Assembly: GCF_009729015.1 (NCBI RefSeq)
Contig: NZ_CP045482.1
Coordinates: 740,001-804,000 of the forward strand
Direction of reading: 5' to 3'
Origin: Acidianus ambivalens
GTDB lineage: Archaea > Thermoproteota > Thermoprotei_A > Sulfolobales > Sulfolobaceae
Length of the DNA: 64,000 nt
Shown here: positions 54,158-64,000 of the stretch, in pieces
How the letters are laid out: each line of letters opens with the position of its first letter
Numbering within the stretch: the first letter of the stretch is position 1
The notes under the pieces: generated by a model
What the model was told of the DNA's origin: nothing
Database searches by the model: none
Seen by the model: only the letters and a program-made list of their open reading frames with translations
Program-made: the position numbers and the translations under genes

Positions 54158-55066
54158 CTATCTTTTCACTAATTCAGCAATATAATCCCACATTGCATCA
54201 ACAGCATCCTGCATTATCTTTATATCTTTCTCGCTCATCTTACTGAACCTGCCTTGAAGTTTAAGGTATTCCGTTATAGGTTTTCTCTTACTCTTGTCTA
54301 GCAGAACTTTACTTATCCCCGTTAGCTGGAACTCTCCGTTAATTACCTCAAATAAAGGCCAAATTCCGGTCTCAACAGCAAGCTTTGCTACTTCAATAGT
54401 TAGACTACTATCAAATCTCCAACCTGGAGGGCAGGGGGATAATAAGTGAATATATCTAAATCCTTGAATATCCTTTGCTTTCCTAACTTTAGCCTGATAA
54501 TCGAACGGATAAGCGATAGACGCAGTAGCCACGTAAGGTATTTTATGTTCCATCATAATGAAAGGCAGAGGTTTCTTAAATTCCCTCTTACCTGCAGGAG
54601 TAGTTGTAGTCCATGCTCCGTAAGGAGTTAAAGAGGACCTTTGAATTCCAGTATTCATGAAAGCTTCGTTATCGTAACATACGTAAAGTATGTCCTCATT
54701 TCTCTCAGCTGCACCACTAACAGTAGCAAATCCTATATCACCAGTAGCTCCGTCTCCTGCCCAAACTACTACCTTAGCATCTTCTCCCCTCATTTTTAAT
54801 TGCCTGCTTAATCCTGAAGCAATTGCTGCGGCCGAGGCAAAAGCACTATGTACTACCGGAACAGTTGAAGGAGATCCATGAATATCTCCCATTATTACAG
54901 TACTGCAAGATGCAGGAACTACTAGAACTGTCTTCTTGCCCATAACTTCTAGAAGTAAATCTAACTCTTTAGGTATAGGACAGCCCGGACAGGCAGCGTT
55001 TCCTCTTAGGAAGTACTGTTGTCTAATTACTTTCTTTTCTTTAATATAAGAGGGCACTTCAGTCAT
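54158..55066 (-). CDS. porB: Pyruvate:ferredoxin oxidoreductase, beta subunit
   Basis: 302 aa. Thiamine diphosphate-binding motif GDGATGDIG (~residue 99) with [10 protein letters not shown] further on; N-terminal CPGCP and later Cys residues can hold a [4Fe-4S] cluster. The subunit catalyses decarboxylation of pyruvate and formation of acetyl-CoA with reduction of ferredoxin, or the reverse. Last gene of the gamma-delta-alpha-beta operon; its start overlaps porA by 8 bases. Confidence 0.9.
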   Translation of the reverse strand: MTEVPSYIKEKKVIRQQYFLRGNAACPGCPIPKELDLLLEVMGKKTVLVVPASCSTVIMGDIHGSPSTVPVVHSAFASAAAIASGLSRQLKMRGEDAKVVVWAGDGATGDIGFATVSGAAERNEDILYVCYDNEAFMNTGIQRSSLTPYGAWTTTTPAGKREFKKPLPFIMMEHKIPYVATASIAYPFDYQAKVRKAKDIQGFRYIHLLSPCPPGWRFDSSLTIEVAKLAVETGIWPLFEVINGEFQLTGISKVLLDKSKRKPITEYLKLQGRFSKMSEKDIKIMQDAVDAMWDYIAELVKR

Positions 55067-56219
55067 TTAACCACCTCTCCTCAAATTTTTTACCATTAAG
55101 AGCATCTTCCATAACCTTTTGGAAGTGAAGAGGTCTAACGTCCTTACCTCCTATGCCTGCAATTACGCTCATAACTTCTATTCCAGTGTTATAAATTGCT
55201 GACTTAATTTCGTTAGCCAAAATTCCTCCATAACCATATGAGTATTCCCTGTCAAACACTACAACTCCTTGAACTCCTTTTAATGCCTCCTTTATTCTCT
55301 CCTTCGGGAAAGGCCTTATTACTCTTAACTTAAGCAAACCAACTTTCTTCCCTTCGTTCCTTAGCCTTCTTACTGCCTCTCTAGCATCTCCGGTCCACGC
55401 TCCTGCTGTAACAAATACGTAATCTGCGTCTTCACACTCATAACACTCTATTAGCCCATACTGTTTTCTTCCAGAGATTCTCTCGTATTCCTTGCTTATT
55501 TCCTCAATAACCTCCTTACTTCCTTCCATAGCCTTCATTGCCTCATACTTTATTTTCATGTAATCGTCTGGAGCAGCAATAGGACCCACATTTACAGGAT
55601 CGTTAAAGTCAATAAGGTTGAACTCCCTAGGTGGAAGGAATTTTTCTACAGTCTCGTCGTCCAGGATTTCCAGTCTCTCCATTGTATGAGTTAAAATGAA
55701 ACCATCAAAACCCATCATGACGGGTAAAATTACTCTCTTATCTTCACTTATCCTAAAGGCCTGTAAAGTCATATCGTAAGCATCTTGAACGTTTTCCGCC
55801 ATCATCATTATCCAAGAGGCGTCTCTTTTACTAAAGAAGTCCTCGTGATCATCCCAAATGGACCAAGGTTCTGCTAATGCTCTAGTTGCTACTGCATTTA
55901 CAATAGGTACTCTTTCTCCTCCTACCCAGTAAATCATTTCTGTCATGTAAAGTAAGCCTTGGGATGAGGTTGCTGTAAATACTCTAGCTCCCGCAACTGC
56001 TGCTCCATAAACTGCTGCTAAAGCTGAATGTTCCCCTTCAACTTTTATTAATTCAGCCTTCAGCTCTCCGTTATCTATATATTCTGCCAATTTCTCTAAC
56101 ATAGTAGTTTGAGGAGTTATTGGGAATACAGCCAATACTTGAGGTTTAGCTTGTTTAACAGCGTAAGCTACTGCGTGATTGCCTACCATTGCGGTTACGT
56201 TCTTTTGAACGGTTATCAT
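55059..56219 (-). CDS. porA: Pyruvate:ferredoxin oxidoreductase, alpha subunit
   Basis: 386 aa. Contains the domain that binds pyrophosphate-side residues of the cofactor ([24 protein letters not shown]) and a transketolase C-type domain ([23 protein letters not shown]...). The separate alpha subunit is typical of the four-subunit POR type. It begins 2 bases after porD. The exact 2-oxoacid (pyruvate or another) is inferred from this subunit arrangement. Confidence 0.9.
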   Translation of the reverse strand: MITVQKNVTAMVGNHAVAYAVKQAKPQVLAVFPITPQTTMLEKLAEYIDNGELKAELIKVEGEHSALAAVYGAAVAGARVFTATSSQGLLYMTEMIYWVGGERVPIVNAVATRALAEPWSIWDDHEDFFSKRDASWIMMMAENVQDAYDMTLQAFRISEDKRVILPVMMGFDGFILTHTMERLEILDDETVEKFLPPREFNLIDFNDPVNVGPIAAPDDYMKIKYEAMKAMEGSKEVIEEISKEYERISGRKQYGLIECYECEDADYVFVTAGAWTGDAREAVRRLRNEGKKVGLLKLRVIRPFPKERIKEALKGVQGVVVFDREYSYGYGGILANEIKSAIYNTGIEVMSVIAGIGGKDVRPLHFQKVMEDALNGKKFEERWLND

Positions 56220-56220
56220 T

Positions 56221-56481
56221 TCATTTCACCTCCGGAATCATTTGTATTGCTTTCTGAGGACAAATTTGAGCACAAACTCCACAACCTTTACAATAATCGT
56301 AATCTATCCTTACGTCAAATCCTTCTAGAAGGTCTATAGTATTCTCTGGACAATAAATAACGCAAAGTCTGCACTTAGTGCACTTTGAGTAATCAATTTC
56401 CGGCCTCATTAACCTCCAATGGCCGGTTAATCCTGATGAACCAATTTTAGGCCTTCCTAAAGGTACTGGATAGTTAATCAT
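56221..56481 (-). CDS. porD: Pyruvate:ferredoxin oxidoreductase, delta (ferredoxin) subunit
   Basis: 86 aa. Two [4Fe-4S] motifs: [12 protein letters not shown] and [12 protein letters not shown]. Passes electrons from the thiamine site to soluble ferredoxin. The N-terminal stretch [21 protein letters not shown] is usual for the delta subunit. Overlaps porG by 8 bases. Confidence 0.9.
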   Translation of the reverse strand: MINYPVPLGRPKIGSSGLTGHWRLMRPEIDYSKCTKCRLCVIYCPENTIDLLEGFDVRIDYDYCKGCGVCAQICPQKAIQMIPEVK

Positions 56482-57022
56482 ATTTACTCACCATCTCATA
56501 ACCTAATTTTGCGGCTTCAGCGTTTAATTTTCCCAGCTTTCCTGAAAACTCCTCTTCTATTGCTTCAACAACAGAGTCAATTTTTATCATTCCAGTAACT
56601 TTAGCTATTGCCCCTACCATTGGCATGTTTACTAATTTCCACCCGGCAATGGATAAGTTTAATTTATCTGCTATCTCCACCGCATCCACGTAAAACGTAT
56701 TTTTCCATAGCTTCTTAGGTGTCTTAGTGTTAAGCAAAAGAATTCCGTCTTCTTTAAGCCCTTCTAGAGGATTCATTATGTTAAATAATGAAGTATCGAA
56801 AACTGCTACAAGGTCTGAATTATAAATTTCTCTGTGAATATAAATTGGTTCATCTGAAAGTCTTACGTAAGAAACTACCGGTGCTCCTCTTCTTTCTCCT
56901 CCGAAAAATGGAATTGATTGACCGTATTTTCCTTCTTTTACTGCAGCTTTAACTAAGGTTTCTCCAGCAGTTACAACACCCATTCCTCCTCTTCCTCTTA
57001 AAATAATCTCCCATCTCATCAA
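56474..57022 (-). CDS. porG: Pyruvate:ferredoxin oxidoreductase, gamma subunit
   Basis: 182 aa. Starts [25 protein letters not shown], the family's glycine-rich opening, and has the [10 protein letters not shown] motif near residue 40. First gene of the por operon; the ATG at 57022 (or the next ATG codon) follows an AT-rich promoter shared with the opposite end of the permease unit. Structural and cofactor-binding subunit. Confidence 0.9.
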   Translation of the reverse strand: MMRWEIILRGRGGMGVVTAGETLVKAAVKEGKYGQSIPFFGGERRGAPVVSYVRLSDEPIYIHREIYNSDLVAVFDTSLFNIMNPLEGLKEDGILLLNTKTPKKLWKNTFYVDAVEIADKLNLSIAGWKLVNMPMVGAIAKVTGMIKIDSVVEAIEEEFSGKLGKLNAEAAKLGYEMVSKYD

Positions 57023-57115
57023 GAGAATGTTCTATTTCAAAAATTTATTAATATGTTAGAAGAGGAATTCTAAACTTACATTAACCTTGTTATTAATAAT
57101 TTCTCGTAAACGCTG

Positions 57116-58456
57116 TTAATCTTCTTGCTGTTGTTCTTCCCTTTCCATCTCTATAACTTCTGCGGCCAAGAAGCCCATTATTATGAACGTCATAAATATG
57201 TACACTAAGACGGGAGTAGTGGAGCTTATAGTCTCAATCATGTTCCAAGCAGTTATACCTATTGCGGCTAAAGCTAAGGAAATTTCGACTAACCTCTTAT
57301 TAAATCTCTTTAATGAGATCTTGAAAAGTGAAGAGTCAGCTGCAATATGTACTAATAAATTGGAAAGAACAGCTATTTCTGCTACTTCTTCAAATGCTAA
57401 ATAAGGTCTTAGCCCGGCTAGATATAGTGAACTAACTATCGTAATTAAGTAAAGTACTATTGTTAATAATGATGCAAATATTGGTCCTCTTTCGCTTTCA
57501 AACTTAGAGAATATGCTTGGAAGGAAACCATGAGTTGACATTGCATAAGCTGTTCTAGAAGTAGCAAGCATAAATGACAATGTTGCTAATATTCCATCAT
57601 TTGCTGCTGCAAAGATTACGAAAGCAAAAGTAATTATGCCGAACCTACTTTCAATTAAAGAGAGAAGATCGGTAGAAGTTGGGCTAATATGATAGTAAAG
57701 TAAATGATCTCCTATTGCATAAACGTCAAATGCTGCCAATAATCCGCCTAAGAGAATTACAATAACTATTGCTAAAGGAACAGTCCTTTTAGGGTCCTTA
57801 ACTTCTCCGGATAAAGGAGTAATTGAACCATAACCAGTCGGAATACCCGCACCGAATAGTATAGCCAAAGCTAACATTCCAAACGATATGTGATAATTAA
57901 AGGGATTATAGAAAGTAAAGGAAGTAGATTTTAGGAATAAGACGGCTAATGTGGCCATTATTCCTATTTCTATTACGCTAGCTACAATAGCGTATTTTGC
58001 TGAAGGTTTTATTCCGGTCAAGGCAAAAATTGATGAAACTCCAAAAATTGTTAACGCTATTATCCAAGGGTTTATATGAAGTACGTGATGTAAAACAAAT
58101 GTGGCGCCTAATACGTAAGCTGAACCGTATAATACTGAATAAACTAAGTATATCCAACCTGTTTCAAACCCTAATCTTTTCGTTAAGGAGTAATAAGCAT
58201 ATGTATAATATCCTCCAGATTTTGTGTACCTAGTTGACAGCTTGTAAATTACCATTCCGTTGAGTAGAACTAGGATAGTTCCTATAACTATTGCAATAGG
58301 AGCGAAATAACTTCCGTAAAGGAAAGCTGCAACACCGTACGTTAATATGCTTAAGAAAGGAGATTGCCCGCCAACGCTTAGGAAAACCAGGTCCTTTAAT
58401 CCTATTACACGCTTAGGCTCTTGATAATGAGACTCTTCCTTTTCCTTACTCATCAA
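57116..58456 (-). CDS. APC-family amino acid permease (paralogue)
   Basis: 446 aa, 12 hydrophobic segments. Opens [23 protein letters not shown] and has [19 protein letters not shown] after helix 2, matching the permease at 11710-13035 over its length. C-terminal tail Glu/Gln-rich. Should import or exchange amino acids; substrate unknown. ATG at 58456 (a second ATG follows directly). Single gene upstream of por on the same strand but with its own gap of ~90 bases. Confidence 0.85.
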   Translation of the reverse strand: MMSKEKEESHYQEPKRVIGLKDLVFLSVGGQSPFLSILTYGVAAFLYGSYFAPIAIVIGTILVLLNGMVIYKLSTRYTKSGGYYTYAYYSLTKRLGFETGWIYLVYSVLYGSAYVLGATFVLHHVLHINPWIIALTIFGVSSIFALTGIKPSAKYAIVASVIEIGIMATLAVLFLKSTSFTFYNPFNYHISFGMLALAILFGAGIPTGYGSITPLSGEVKDPKRTVPLAIVIVILLGGLLAAFDVYAIGDHLLYYHISPTSTDLLSLIESRFGIITFAFVIFAAANDGILATLSFMLATSRTAYAMSTHGFLPSIFSKFESERGPIFASLLTIVLYLITIVSSLYLAGLRPYLAFEEVAEIAVLSNLLVHIAADSSLFKISLKRFNKRLVEISLALAAIGITAWNMIETISSTTPVLVYIFMTFIIMGFLAAEVIEMEREEQQQED

Positions 58457-58525
58457 GTACAGTATTCATATGTTGTTATTAAATCTAACCCGATTTATTG
58501 AATATTTTTAACAAAATGAATATTT

Positions 58526-59932
58526 TTAACTTAAATAACTCCTCTCTTCCTTTCCTCTAATTGCAGAAAGCACTAGAGCAATTGAAAGAATTGCTATTGA
58601 AGCATAAAAAGCTGAATGTATTCCGATTAAGAATTTACTGCTCAGTCCTCCTAGAGAATAAGTTCCTAAAAACACTTCAAATGCGACATACCTAGGTATT
58701 GAAATTGATGCAATGGAAATGGCAATGACGTAACTTATTAGTATCCCTATGTTTGCTAACGTTCTCATTATTCCAGAAATTCCTCCGTAAATGCTTCTAG
58801 GAGCATTTGACATTATAGCGCTATTATTAGCCGGGTAGAAAAATGATGAACCGAGACCTCCAATTATTGACGTAACTACTATTACATAGTAAGGAGTAGT
58901 TAAAGTAAGGTTAGAGTAGATAAAAGATGCGATAATCATTAATCCAATTCCTATCGTTGCAGGAATTCTTGCACCTATTTTGTCTGAAAGCCTACCGGTA
59001 ATAGGGCCTACCATGCTAGCTAAAACGTATCCAGGAACAAGCAATAATGATGCATTGAAAGGAGTTAATCCTCTAATTCCTTGTAAGTACATAATTAGAA
59101 TAAACGCTGTGGCTAAGTAACCTGCACTTTGCAAAAAAGACGCTAAAAGCGAAGCAGTAAGTACTCTATTTCTAAACACTTTAAAGTCAATTACCGGAAA
59201 AGGTTGTCTTTTCTCTACTAAGTAAAATGGAAATAATGATAAAATTCCAGCAATTATCAAGAATAAATTAAAAGTAGTAATACCAACCCCAGCAATTTCT
59301 GACGCACCATAAGTTATTAAAATAAGAGAGAAGGCTAAGATAAGAACTCCTAAAATATCGAACTTTGCATTTACTATTCTTGAATCTTTAATTACCCTTA
59401 AGCCTAAGATGATAGCTATAATTCCTATAGGAACGTTTATATAAAATATATATCTCCAACCTACAAAGGTAGTTAAAATTCCTCCTAGAATTATTCCTAA
59501 AATTGCGCCAACGTTCCAACCTATTGAAGTATAACCATAAGCTTTTCCTCTCCTATTTGGAGGATAATTATCGGCAATTATTGCACCGCTATTAGCTTGT
59601 AACATTGACGCACCTATAGCTTGAACAACTCTAGAGGAAATGAGAAAGTTTGCATTAGGCGAAACACCGCAAAAGGCTGAACCTATAGTGAATATAAGAA
59701 ATCCTAAATTGTATATCTTTCCTCTTCCCATTCTGTCTCCTAGCCTACCTAACTGAGTAGTTAGAACTGCGGCGGTTAATAAGTAGACTAAAATTACCCA
59801 AATGAGAGTTAGTAAATCAGTATGAAGGCATTGCAACATTACTGGTAATGCAAGAATCACAATAGTAGAATCAATTGCGGCCATCATTGTTCCAAGAACT
59901 ACCACAAATGTAATGATCGAAACTCTATCCAT
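58526..59932 (-). CDS. DHA2-type MFS drug/solute exporter
   Basis: About 468 aa with 14 transmembrane helices. Motif [17 protein letters not shown] after helix 2 and the helix 5 antiporter motif [16 protein letters not shown] are typical of EmrB/QacA-like exporters; the Asp in helix 1 ([13 protein letters not shown]) is also conserved. The start is set at ATG 59932, where helix 1 begins; a longer frame to 59974 would include the AT-rich promoter. It probably exports toxic compounds using the proton gradient. It follows the FAD oxidase gene. Confidence 0.8.
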   Translation of the reverse strand: MDRVSIITFVVVLGTMMAAIDSTIVILALPVMLQCLHTDLLTLIWVILVYLLTAAVLTTQLGRLGDRMGRGKIYNLGFLIFTIGSAFCGVSPNANFLISSRVVQAIGASMLQANSGAIIADNYPPNRRGKAYGYTSIGWNVGAILGIILGGILTTFVGWRYIFYINVPIGIIAIILGLRVIKDSRIVNAKFDILGVLILAFSLILITYGASEIAGVGITTFNLFLIIAGILSLFPFYLVEKRQPFPVIDFKVFRNRVLTASLLASFLQSAGYLATAFILIMYLQGIRGLTPFNASLLLVPGYVLASMVGPITGRLSDKIGARIPATIGIGLMIIASFIYSNLTLTTPYYVIVVTSIIGGLGSSFFYPANNSAIMSNAPRSIYGGISGIMRTLANIGILISYVIAISIASISIPRYVAFEVFLGTYSLGGLSSKFLIGIHSAFYASIAILSIALVLSAIRGKEERSYLS

Positions 59933-59975
59933 AAAGTTAAGTATATAATCAAAAAATAAAAAGTTTGTTACCAAA

Positions 59976-61304
59976 TTACTTAAATTTATACGCCAATTCT
60001 ACATACTTGTCAGGATTCATTATATCCTTTGGATCTAGCATTTTCTTAATTTCCATCATTAAGTCTAGAACTCTCTCACCGTTATGGCTTTTTATCTGTT
60101 CTGACATCATTTTAGCTTTTTGTATTCCTACTCCATGCTCTCCAGTTACTGAGCCTCCTAAGTCTATTGCAACTTTAGCTATTTCATTAAATATTTCTTC
60201 CTTCTCTTTTTCATCGTCTACAACAATGTTAGGGTGTAAGTTACCGTCACCTATGTGCGAGATAATGTAGAACTTAGTGTTATGCTTCCTCGCAATTTCA
60301 TTTAACTTTGCTATAGCTTCTGGCAATTTAGAGATGGGGACTACTATGTCCTCAGCGTAAAAAGTCCTAGTTTCTGCCTTAACTGCAATTGCCGCTTGAG
60401 ATCTTAAGGAATAAAGTCTTTCAGCCTCATCTCCTTCTAAAACTTCTACTTTACCTTTAAGCACCTTTAATAAGTCTTGCAATTGGTCTTCTTCTATTGA
60501 GATTAGAAGCATTCCTCCTTCAGGCTCTTCAAGGCCGGCATTTAAGTTCCTGTTTAATGCCCTTATTACGTCTGCGTCTATATATTCTGAAAACTCCGGT
60601 AAAATTCTAGCTTTCCTTATGCCTATAATATTCTCCGCAACGGTACTAAAATCTGGCAATAAGACTTTCACAGTGTAAATCTTCTTCCTAGGTTTTGGGA
60701 TTATTCTGAGCCAAGCTTCAGTTATTATCCCAAGTGTACCTTCGCTACCTACAAACAAGTGAGTTAAATCATATCCTGCCCTATTCTTCCTTAACGGTTC
60801 TCCTGCTTTCACAACTTCTCCGGTAGGCAATACTACTCTCAGCGAAAGAACCCACTCCCTAAAAGGACCATATTTTACTCCTCTCATTCCACCAGAACCT
60901 TCAGAAATCGCTCCTCCAACTGTACATAAGAAGAAACTTGCGGGATCTGGAGGGAAAAAGAATCCTTTGCTTTCTACTGCTTCATAAAGATCAATGAGTT
61001 TAACTCCAGGTTGAACTCTTACGTACCAATCCACATCATTTATTTCAAGAATTTTATCCATTTTTGATAAATCTACAAGAATACAATCTTTACATGCTGT
61101 AGCTCCAGTTAAACTACTACCCGAACCCCAGGGCACTATAGGAATATTATGAGTATAAGCATATTTAACTATCCTAACTACCTCACTTTCGTTTTTTGGA
61201 AAGAAAATCATTGTAGGAGAAATTTTATAGCCTGCAAAATCTTCTCTTTCCTCTTTTGAATGCTCTATATCGAGTAGTTCTTCCATATTACTAAATTTTA
61301 CCAC
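59976..61304 (-). CDS. FAD-linked oxidase of the GlcD/D-lactate dehydrogenase family
   Basis: 442 aa. FAD-binding PCMH-type domain at ~25-205 ([59 protein letters not shown]). The C-terminal cap has the metal/substrate His motif [11 protein letters not shown] and [10 protein letters not shown]. Such enzymes oxidise D-2-hydroxy acids such as D-lactate or glycolate to 2-oxo acids. Electron acceptor not seen here. The start may be the first ATG or the one at residue 7. Divergent from the 245-aa gene with ~45 bases between. Confidence 0.85.
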   Translation of the reverse strand: MVKFSNMEELLDIEHSKEEREDFAGYKISPTMIFFPKNESEVVRIVKYAYTHNIPIVPWGSGSSLTGATACKDCILVDLSKMDKILEINDVDWYVRVQPGVKLIDLYEAVESKGFFFPPDPASFFLCTVGGAISEGSGGMRGVKYGPFREWVLSLRVVLPTGEVVKAGEPLRKNRAGYDLTHLFVGSEGTLGIITEAWLRIIPKPRKKIYTVKVLLPDFSTVAENIIGIRKARILPEFSEYIDADVIRALNRNLNAGLEEPEGGMLLISIEEDQLQDLLKVLKGKVEVLEGDEAERLYSLRSQAAIAVKAETRTFYAEDIVVPISKLPEAIAKLNEIARKHNTKFYIISHIGDGNLHPNIVVDDEKEKEEIFNEIAKVAIDLGGSVTGEHGVGIQKAKMMSEQIKSHNGERVLDLMMEIKKMLDPKDIMNPDKYVELAYKFK

Positions 61305-61350
61305 TATAATTTTAAGCTAACGATTTAACTTCCTTTTTATTAAACCTATT

Positions 61351-62088
61351 ATGATAACCTTAAAGCTCCTTAATTCTCAAATAACTTATGATGGAGAAGT
61401 AATATTAATAAAAGAGAATATACCTAATAGTGAAACTAATGTTGAAATTTTTGCTGACGGAATTAGTAAGCTATCCTTAGAGACACCACACTATAGAATT
61501 ACCGGTAAAAACCTATATTTACCGTCAAAGGAAATAGACTTAGCAGATGTTAAATCCTTTGCTTACTTAGCAATAAGAAATATCATTAGAGAAGATAAAG
61601 AGCCAATAATTGCTTTAAGCGGTGAAGGCTTAGTTTACGACTTCTCAGTTAATTGTCACGAGGTTAAAATAATTGAGAAGACTTTAAACGGAATACATTT
61701 CCTCTCTGCAGCTTTACAAAAACCTCTATTACCTTCTTCTGTTAGCGTTCAGTTACCTCCTTGGGCTACTCCGTTCAAATTGTCATCCGCAGTTATATTA
61801 TTGACTGAAAAACCTCAAGACGTTCTGAAGAAGCATTTTCAACAAATAACAAAAATAGTTACAGATTCTGGATACATTGAGAAGAATGGCTTAAGATTGG
61901 TTAGACTGTATTATGGTGGATTTAATAAGGTATTATGTTATTCCCAATTATCTGGTTACTTATGCTTCGAAGAGGAGGAAAAGGTTAAAGAAACAAGGCT
62001 TTCGGATAAAGATATAGAAAAGTTAGCTAATAATATCCTAAAAGGTTACGGGAAATGCGTTATAGAAAAAGGAATGATAGCTATCTAG
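61351..62088 (+). CDS. Hypothetical protein, 245 aa
   Basis: Not recognised. A beta-rich N-terminal half (LLNSQITYDGEVILIKENI... IFADGISKLSLETPHYRI) and an alpha/beta C-terminal half with LSDKDIEKLANNILKGYG. No membrane segment, no signal peptide. Divergent from the FAD oxidase and convergent with the surface protein. A Sulfolobales-type housekeeping hypothetical by its intact state and context. Confidence 0.6.
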   Translation: MITLKLLNSQITYDGEVILIKENIPNSETNVEIFADGISKLSLETPHYRITGKNLYLPSKEIDLADVKSFAYLAIRNIIREDKEPIIALSGEGLVYDFSVNCHEVKIIEKTLNGIHFLSAALQKPLLPSSVSVQLPPWATPFKLSSAVILLTEKPQDVLKKHFQQITKIVTDSGYIEKNGLRLVRLYYGGFNKVLCYSQLSGYLCFEEEEKVKETRLSDKDIEKLANNILKGYGKCVIEKGMIAI

Positions 62089-62093
62089 CCCTT

Positions 62094-63764
62094 CTATCTT
62101 TTTCTAAAAAGTAAATAATATAATATAAATGATAAAATCAGAGATATAGGGATTAAAATTTCATAAGTATAATAATTAGGGTTACTGGCATGAGTACTAC
62201 TAATTGTAATTACAGTTATAGATTTTGTTGATGAATTATGTAATGATGAGATATTATGATAATGAAAAGGATCTATGGAATAAGAAGATGCCTTATAGCA
62301 TCTGAAATTCTCTTTTCCAGTAGTTAACTTTGCATAATATTTACAGAAATTAACTGTAATATTTACAGCTTTTTCCGCAGTATCTTCTCCGAAAGTAAAG
62401 TAGTTAGGGAAAGTTACATAAGTATTTTTCTTAAGATAAAATAGCCATAATGTTGCATTTAACTTGCAGAATTTGGTAATTTCGCCGTTTCCTCCTCCTC
62501 CGAAAACTAGTTCTGCATCGTAGTAACTTCCAATTGGAGTATAATGCTTTCCGCAAACCAATATGTAAGCGAATTTAAATTTACCATGAATTAAAACGTT
62601 ATCATATACAATTTCCTTATAGCACGTAAAACTACCATTCTTGATAAGAATAGCAGCAAAACTGACTAATATTCCGCATTTTTCTAAACTAACGTTTGTT
62701 ACCAGATATCCGCATAATGGTAGGCAGTATTTGAGCTCTGGTTGACAGTAATAATTTCCGTAATAGTATTCAATTTTACCACTTTGGTTAACCATTGTAA
62801 CGTAACCATTGAGAGAGGTAATACTGTAATTTGAAAGAGTAGAATCAATACATGTAATATTTAAAATTTCATCTGCTAATTTAAATTCATGTTTTAATGT
62901 AAGAAATTCTAAAACATTCTGAAGCCAATAGACTTGGCTACAAGTTTTCAGTACTACATTAAGTTGTAAAGAAGCAGAACATGGAGGTACTAAATTTTGT
63001 GAATAATTATAAGCTAAAATACAACTAATGTTAAATTTACCTAAAATAGAAGTAGTTTTTATTAAATAAGGTTTAGTCGCTTTTGTCTCATTAAGGATGC
63101 CATAACTAGCTATGCCTTCTGAAGATAATGATGAAAGTTTAAGATAAGGGTTAATAAAGCAAGGAATTACTTTATATGATAGATAAAATAACGAGTCTTT
63201 ATATATGCATATTTTTATAAAAATATTCTTAGGATTTTTAAAATATACGTAAGAATAATTTGAGAAAACTATTGTTGTATTTTCATATTCTTTAATAATT
63301 TTATTGCACTGAATGATTTCAAAAGTCAATGATACATTAGATATAATAAAAGCCTTAAGAGCTTCTGGAGTTTCTAAGTCAGGTATAGGAATTAGAACGG
63401 ATTCATTTGTACTAAATAAAAATGAAGGGCATAAAGCTTTTTGAATGCATTTTAATTTTATAATGTAATAATGAAAATTGAATTGATTAGTGCTTTTTAC
63501 TACTACTTCATATTTACCTTGAATTAGTAAGAGCCCAGAAGTTAAATTATTTTTTGTATAATTCATATAAATTAATTTTTGGCAGGAATTATTGCTTATT
63601 CTTAAAATGGAAATATTAACATTCTCTCCATTTATATTGAAAATAAATGCAGAAGGAGAAGTGATATTAAGGATATAAGTATTACTACATTGTAAATATG
63701 CACTCACATAATTAACAATACTTAAAAGAATGAGGATAACAATTACCAGTTTTATAATGTGCAT
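62094..63764 (-). CDS. Secreted Cys- and Asn-rich surface protein with membrane anchor
   Basis: 556 aa. Signal peptide (KLVIVILILLSIVNYVSA), a long beta-rich extracellular part with many cysteines and many Asn-X-Ser/Thr sequons, and a C-terminal transmembrane helix (ILIPISLILSFILYYLLFRKR). No enzyme motif seen. The high sequon density fits heavily glycosylated Sulfolobales envelope proteins. Its end lies 5 bases from the convergent 245-aa gene. Function unknown. Confidence 0.65.
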   Translation of the reverse strand: MHIIKLVIVILILLSIVNYVSAYLQCSNTYILNITSPSAFIFNINGENVNISILRISNNSCQKLIYMNYTKNNLTSGLLLIQGKYEVVVKSTNQFNFHYYIIKLKCIQKALCPSFLFSTNESVLIPIPDLETPEALKAFIISNVSLTFEIIQCNKIIKEYENTTIVFSNYSYVYFKNPKNIFIKICIYKDSLFYLSYKVIPCFINPYLKLSSLSSEGIASYGILNETKATKPYLIKTTSILGKFNISCILAYNYSQNLVPPCSASLQLNVVLKTCSQVYWLQNVLEFLTLKHEFKLADEILNITCIDSTLSNYSITSLNGYVTMVNQSGKIEYYYGNYYCQPELKYCLPLCGYLVTNVSLEKCGILVSFAAILIKNGSFTCYKEIVYDNVLIHGKFKFAYILVCGKHYTPIGSYYDAELVFGGGGNGEITKFCKLNATLWLFYLKKNTYVTFPNYFTFGEDTAEKAVNITVNFCKYYAKLTTGKENFRCYKASSYSIDPFHYHNISSLHNSSTKSITVITISSTHASNPNYYTYEILIPISLILSFILYYLLFRKR

Positions 63765-63787
63765 TTTATTGAACTATTAATGATTAC

Positions 63788-64000
63788 CTATTTTAATCTT
63801 ATCGTAGAAAGTAGTTTTGGACTTAGTTGAAAGTACTCTAACTCGTACTTTTTAAGCAATTTTAATGCACTCTTCGATATTGACGGAGCAACTATTCCTC
63901 CTCTAACCTTCTCTCCTTTCCAGCTTAAGTAATCAACGTATCTCTTTAGCTGAGAAACCGCTTCTAGTCCTGCTTGAGCTCTCTTAAACTCCAAGACTAA
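63788..64000 (-). CDS. nucS: Endonuclease NucS, C-terminal end (cut by window edge)
   Basis: The frame stays open to the right end of the window, so the true start lies outside. The visible ~70 residues begin LVLEFKRAQAGLEAVSQLKRYVDYL and continue VRGGIVAPSISKSALKLLKKYELEYFQL. This matches the C-terminal nuclease domain of NucS (RecB-like, DUF91), where E-x-K and the QLxxYV motif lie in the active site. NucS cuts mismatched or branched DNA and acts in archaeal mismatch repair with PCNA. It reads Phe in LEFKR where many members have Val. Confidence 0.75.
   Translation of the reverse strand, partial: LVLEFKRAQAGLEAVSQLKRYVDYLSWKGEKVRGGIVAPSISKSALKLLKKYELEYFQLSPKLLSTIRLK

Noticed and set aside
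1..64000. tRNA or rRNA genes
   Set aside because: No cloverleaf-like or rRNA-like GC-rich segment was found; the GC-rich segments are explained by the IS ends and the 344-bp elements.

Overview
The window looks like a chromosomal segment of a thermoacidophilic crenarchaeon of the order Sulfolobales. The DNA is AT-rich, many genes start 25-26 bases after a TATA box (leaderless transcripts), and typical Sulfolobales families are present: DUF973 membrane proteins, PaREP1 proteins, IS607-type elements related to ISC1904/ISC1913, a CydAB-like quinol oxidase, a sedolisin-type acid protease and a four-subunit 2-oxoacid:ferredoxin oxidoreductase. The genus cannot be fixed from this alone. No rRNA, tRNA or CRISPR array was seen.

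Layout. 1-4.7 kb: end of an amino-acid permease, a KaiC-like ATPase, a DUF973 protein and a GH15 glucoamylase. 4.7-6.6 kb: an IS607-family element whose TnpB is frameshifted. 6.6-14.6 kb: an IS-truncated retropepsin-like gene, a frameshifted MFS transporter, a VapBC pair with a broken toxin, a HEPN/MNT pair, two tandem PaREP1 genes, an APC permease and a decayed second VapBC. 14.6-24.6 kb: a gene graveyard with few intact genes (two small hypotheticals, a 226-aa orphan with two decayed paralogues, DUF973, several membrane proteins) and long stretches of broken frames. 24.6-28.6 kb: a frameshifted HTH/beta-strand protein, a second PaREP1 pair and an NTase-HEPN-X operon. 28.6-33.5 kb: Rieske ferredoxin and a 1290-aa membrane-anchored sedolisin. 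33.5-41.6 kb: MFS transporter, two winged-helix regulators, cydAB with a broken monooxygenase-like third gene, membrane proteins and a GT2 glycosyltransferase. 41.6-54.1 kb: a toxin-antitoxin and mobile-element island with two HEPN/MNT pairs, an M1 aminopeptidase, a coiled-coil/winged-helix/AAA ATPase trio, a DUF4143 ATPase, a truncated ATPase-plus-partner pair and a second IS607 copy. 54.1-64 kb: a stable metabolic block with porGDAB on the minus strand, an APC permease, a DHA2-type transporter, a GlcD-like FAD oxidase, a surface protein and the C-terminal end of NucS.

Main observations. (1) Two copies of a 344-bp GC-rich, hairpin-ended, non-coding element, differing at one base by eye, interrupt two unrelated genes in the same GCT/AAA context. 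(2) The two IS607 copies carry complementary defects: one has an intact recombinase and a frameshifted TnpB; the other has an intact TnpB but a recombinase that lost the active-site Asp-Arg. (3) A ~197-bp deletion derivative keeps only the IS ends and the TnpB tail/omega-RNA region. (4) Each PaREP1 pair carries an exact internal repeat (71 and 86 bp) shared within the pair but not between pairs, a pattern of local gene conversion. (5) An unrecognised three-gene coiled-coil/winged-helix/ATPase cassette lies inside the island and is the best candidate here for an undescribed system.

Many accessory genes carry single-base frameshifts, often in short A or T runs, while housekeeping genes are intact. 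This could be genuine decay or, in part, residual sequencing error.
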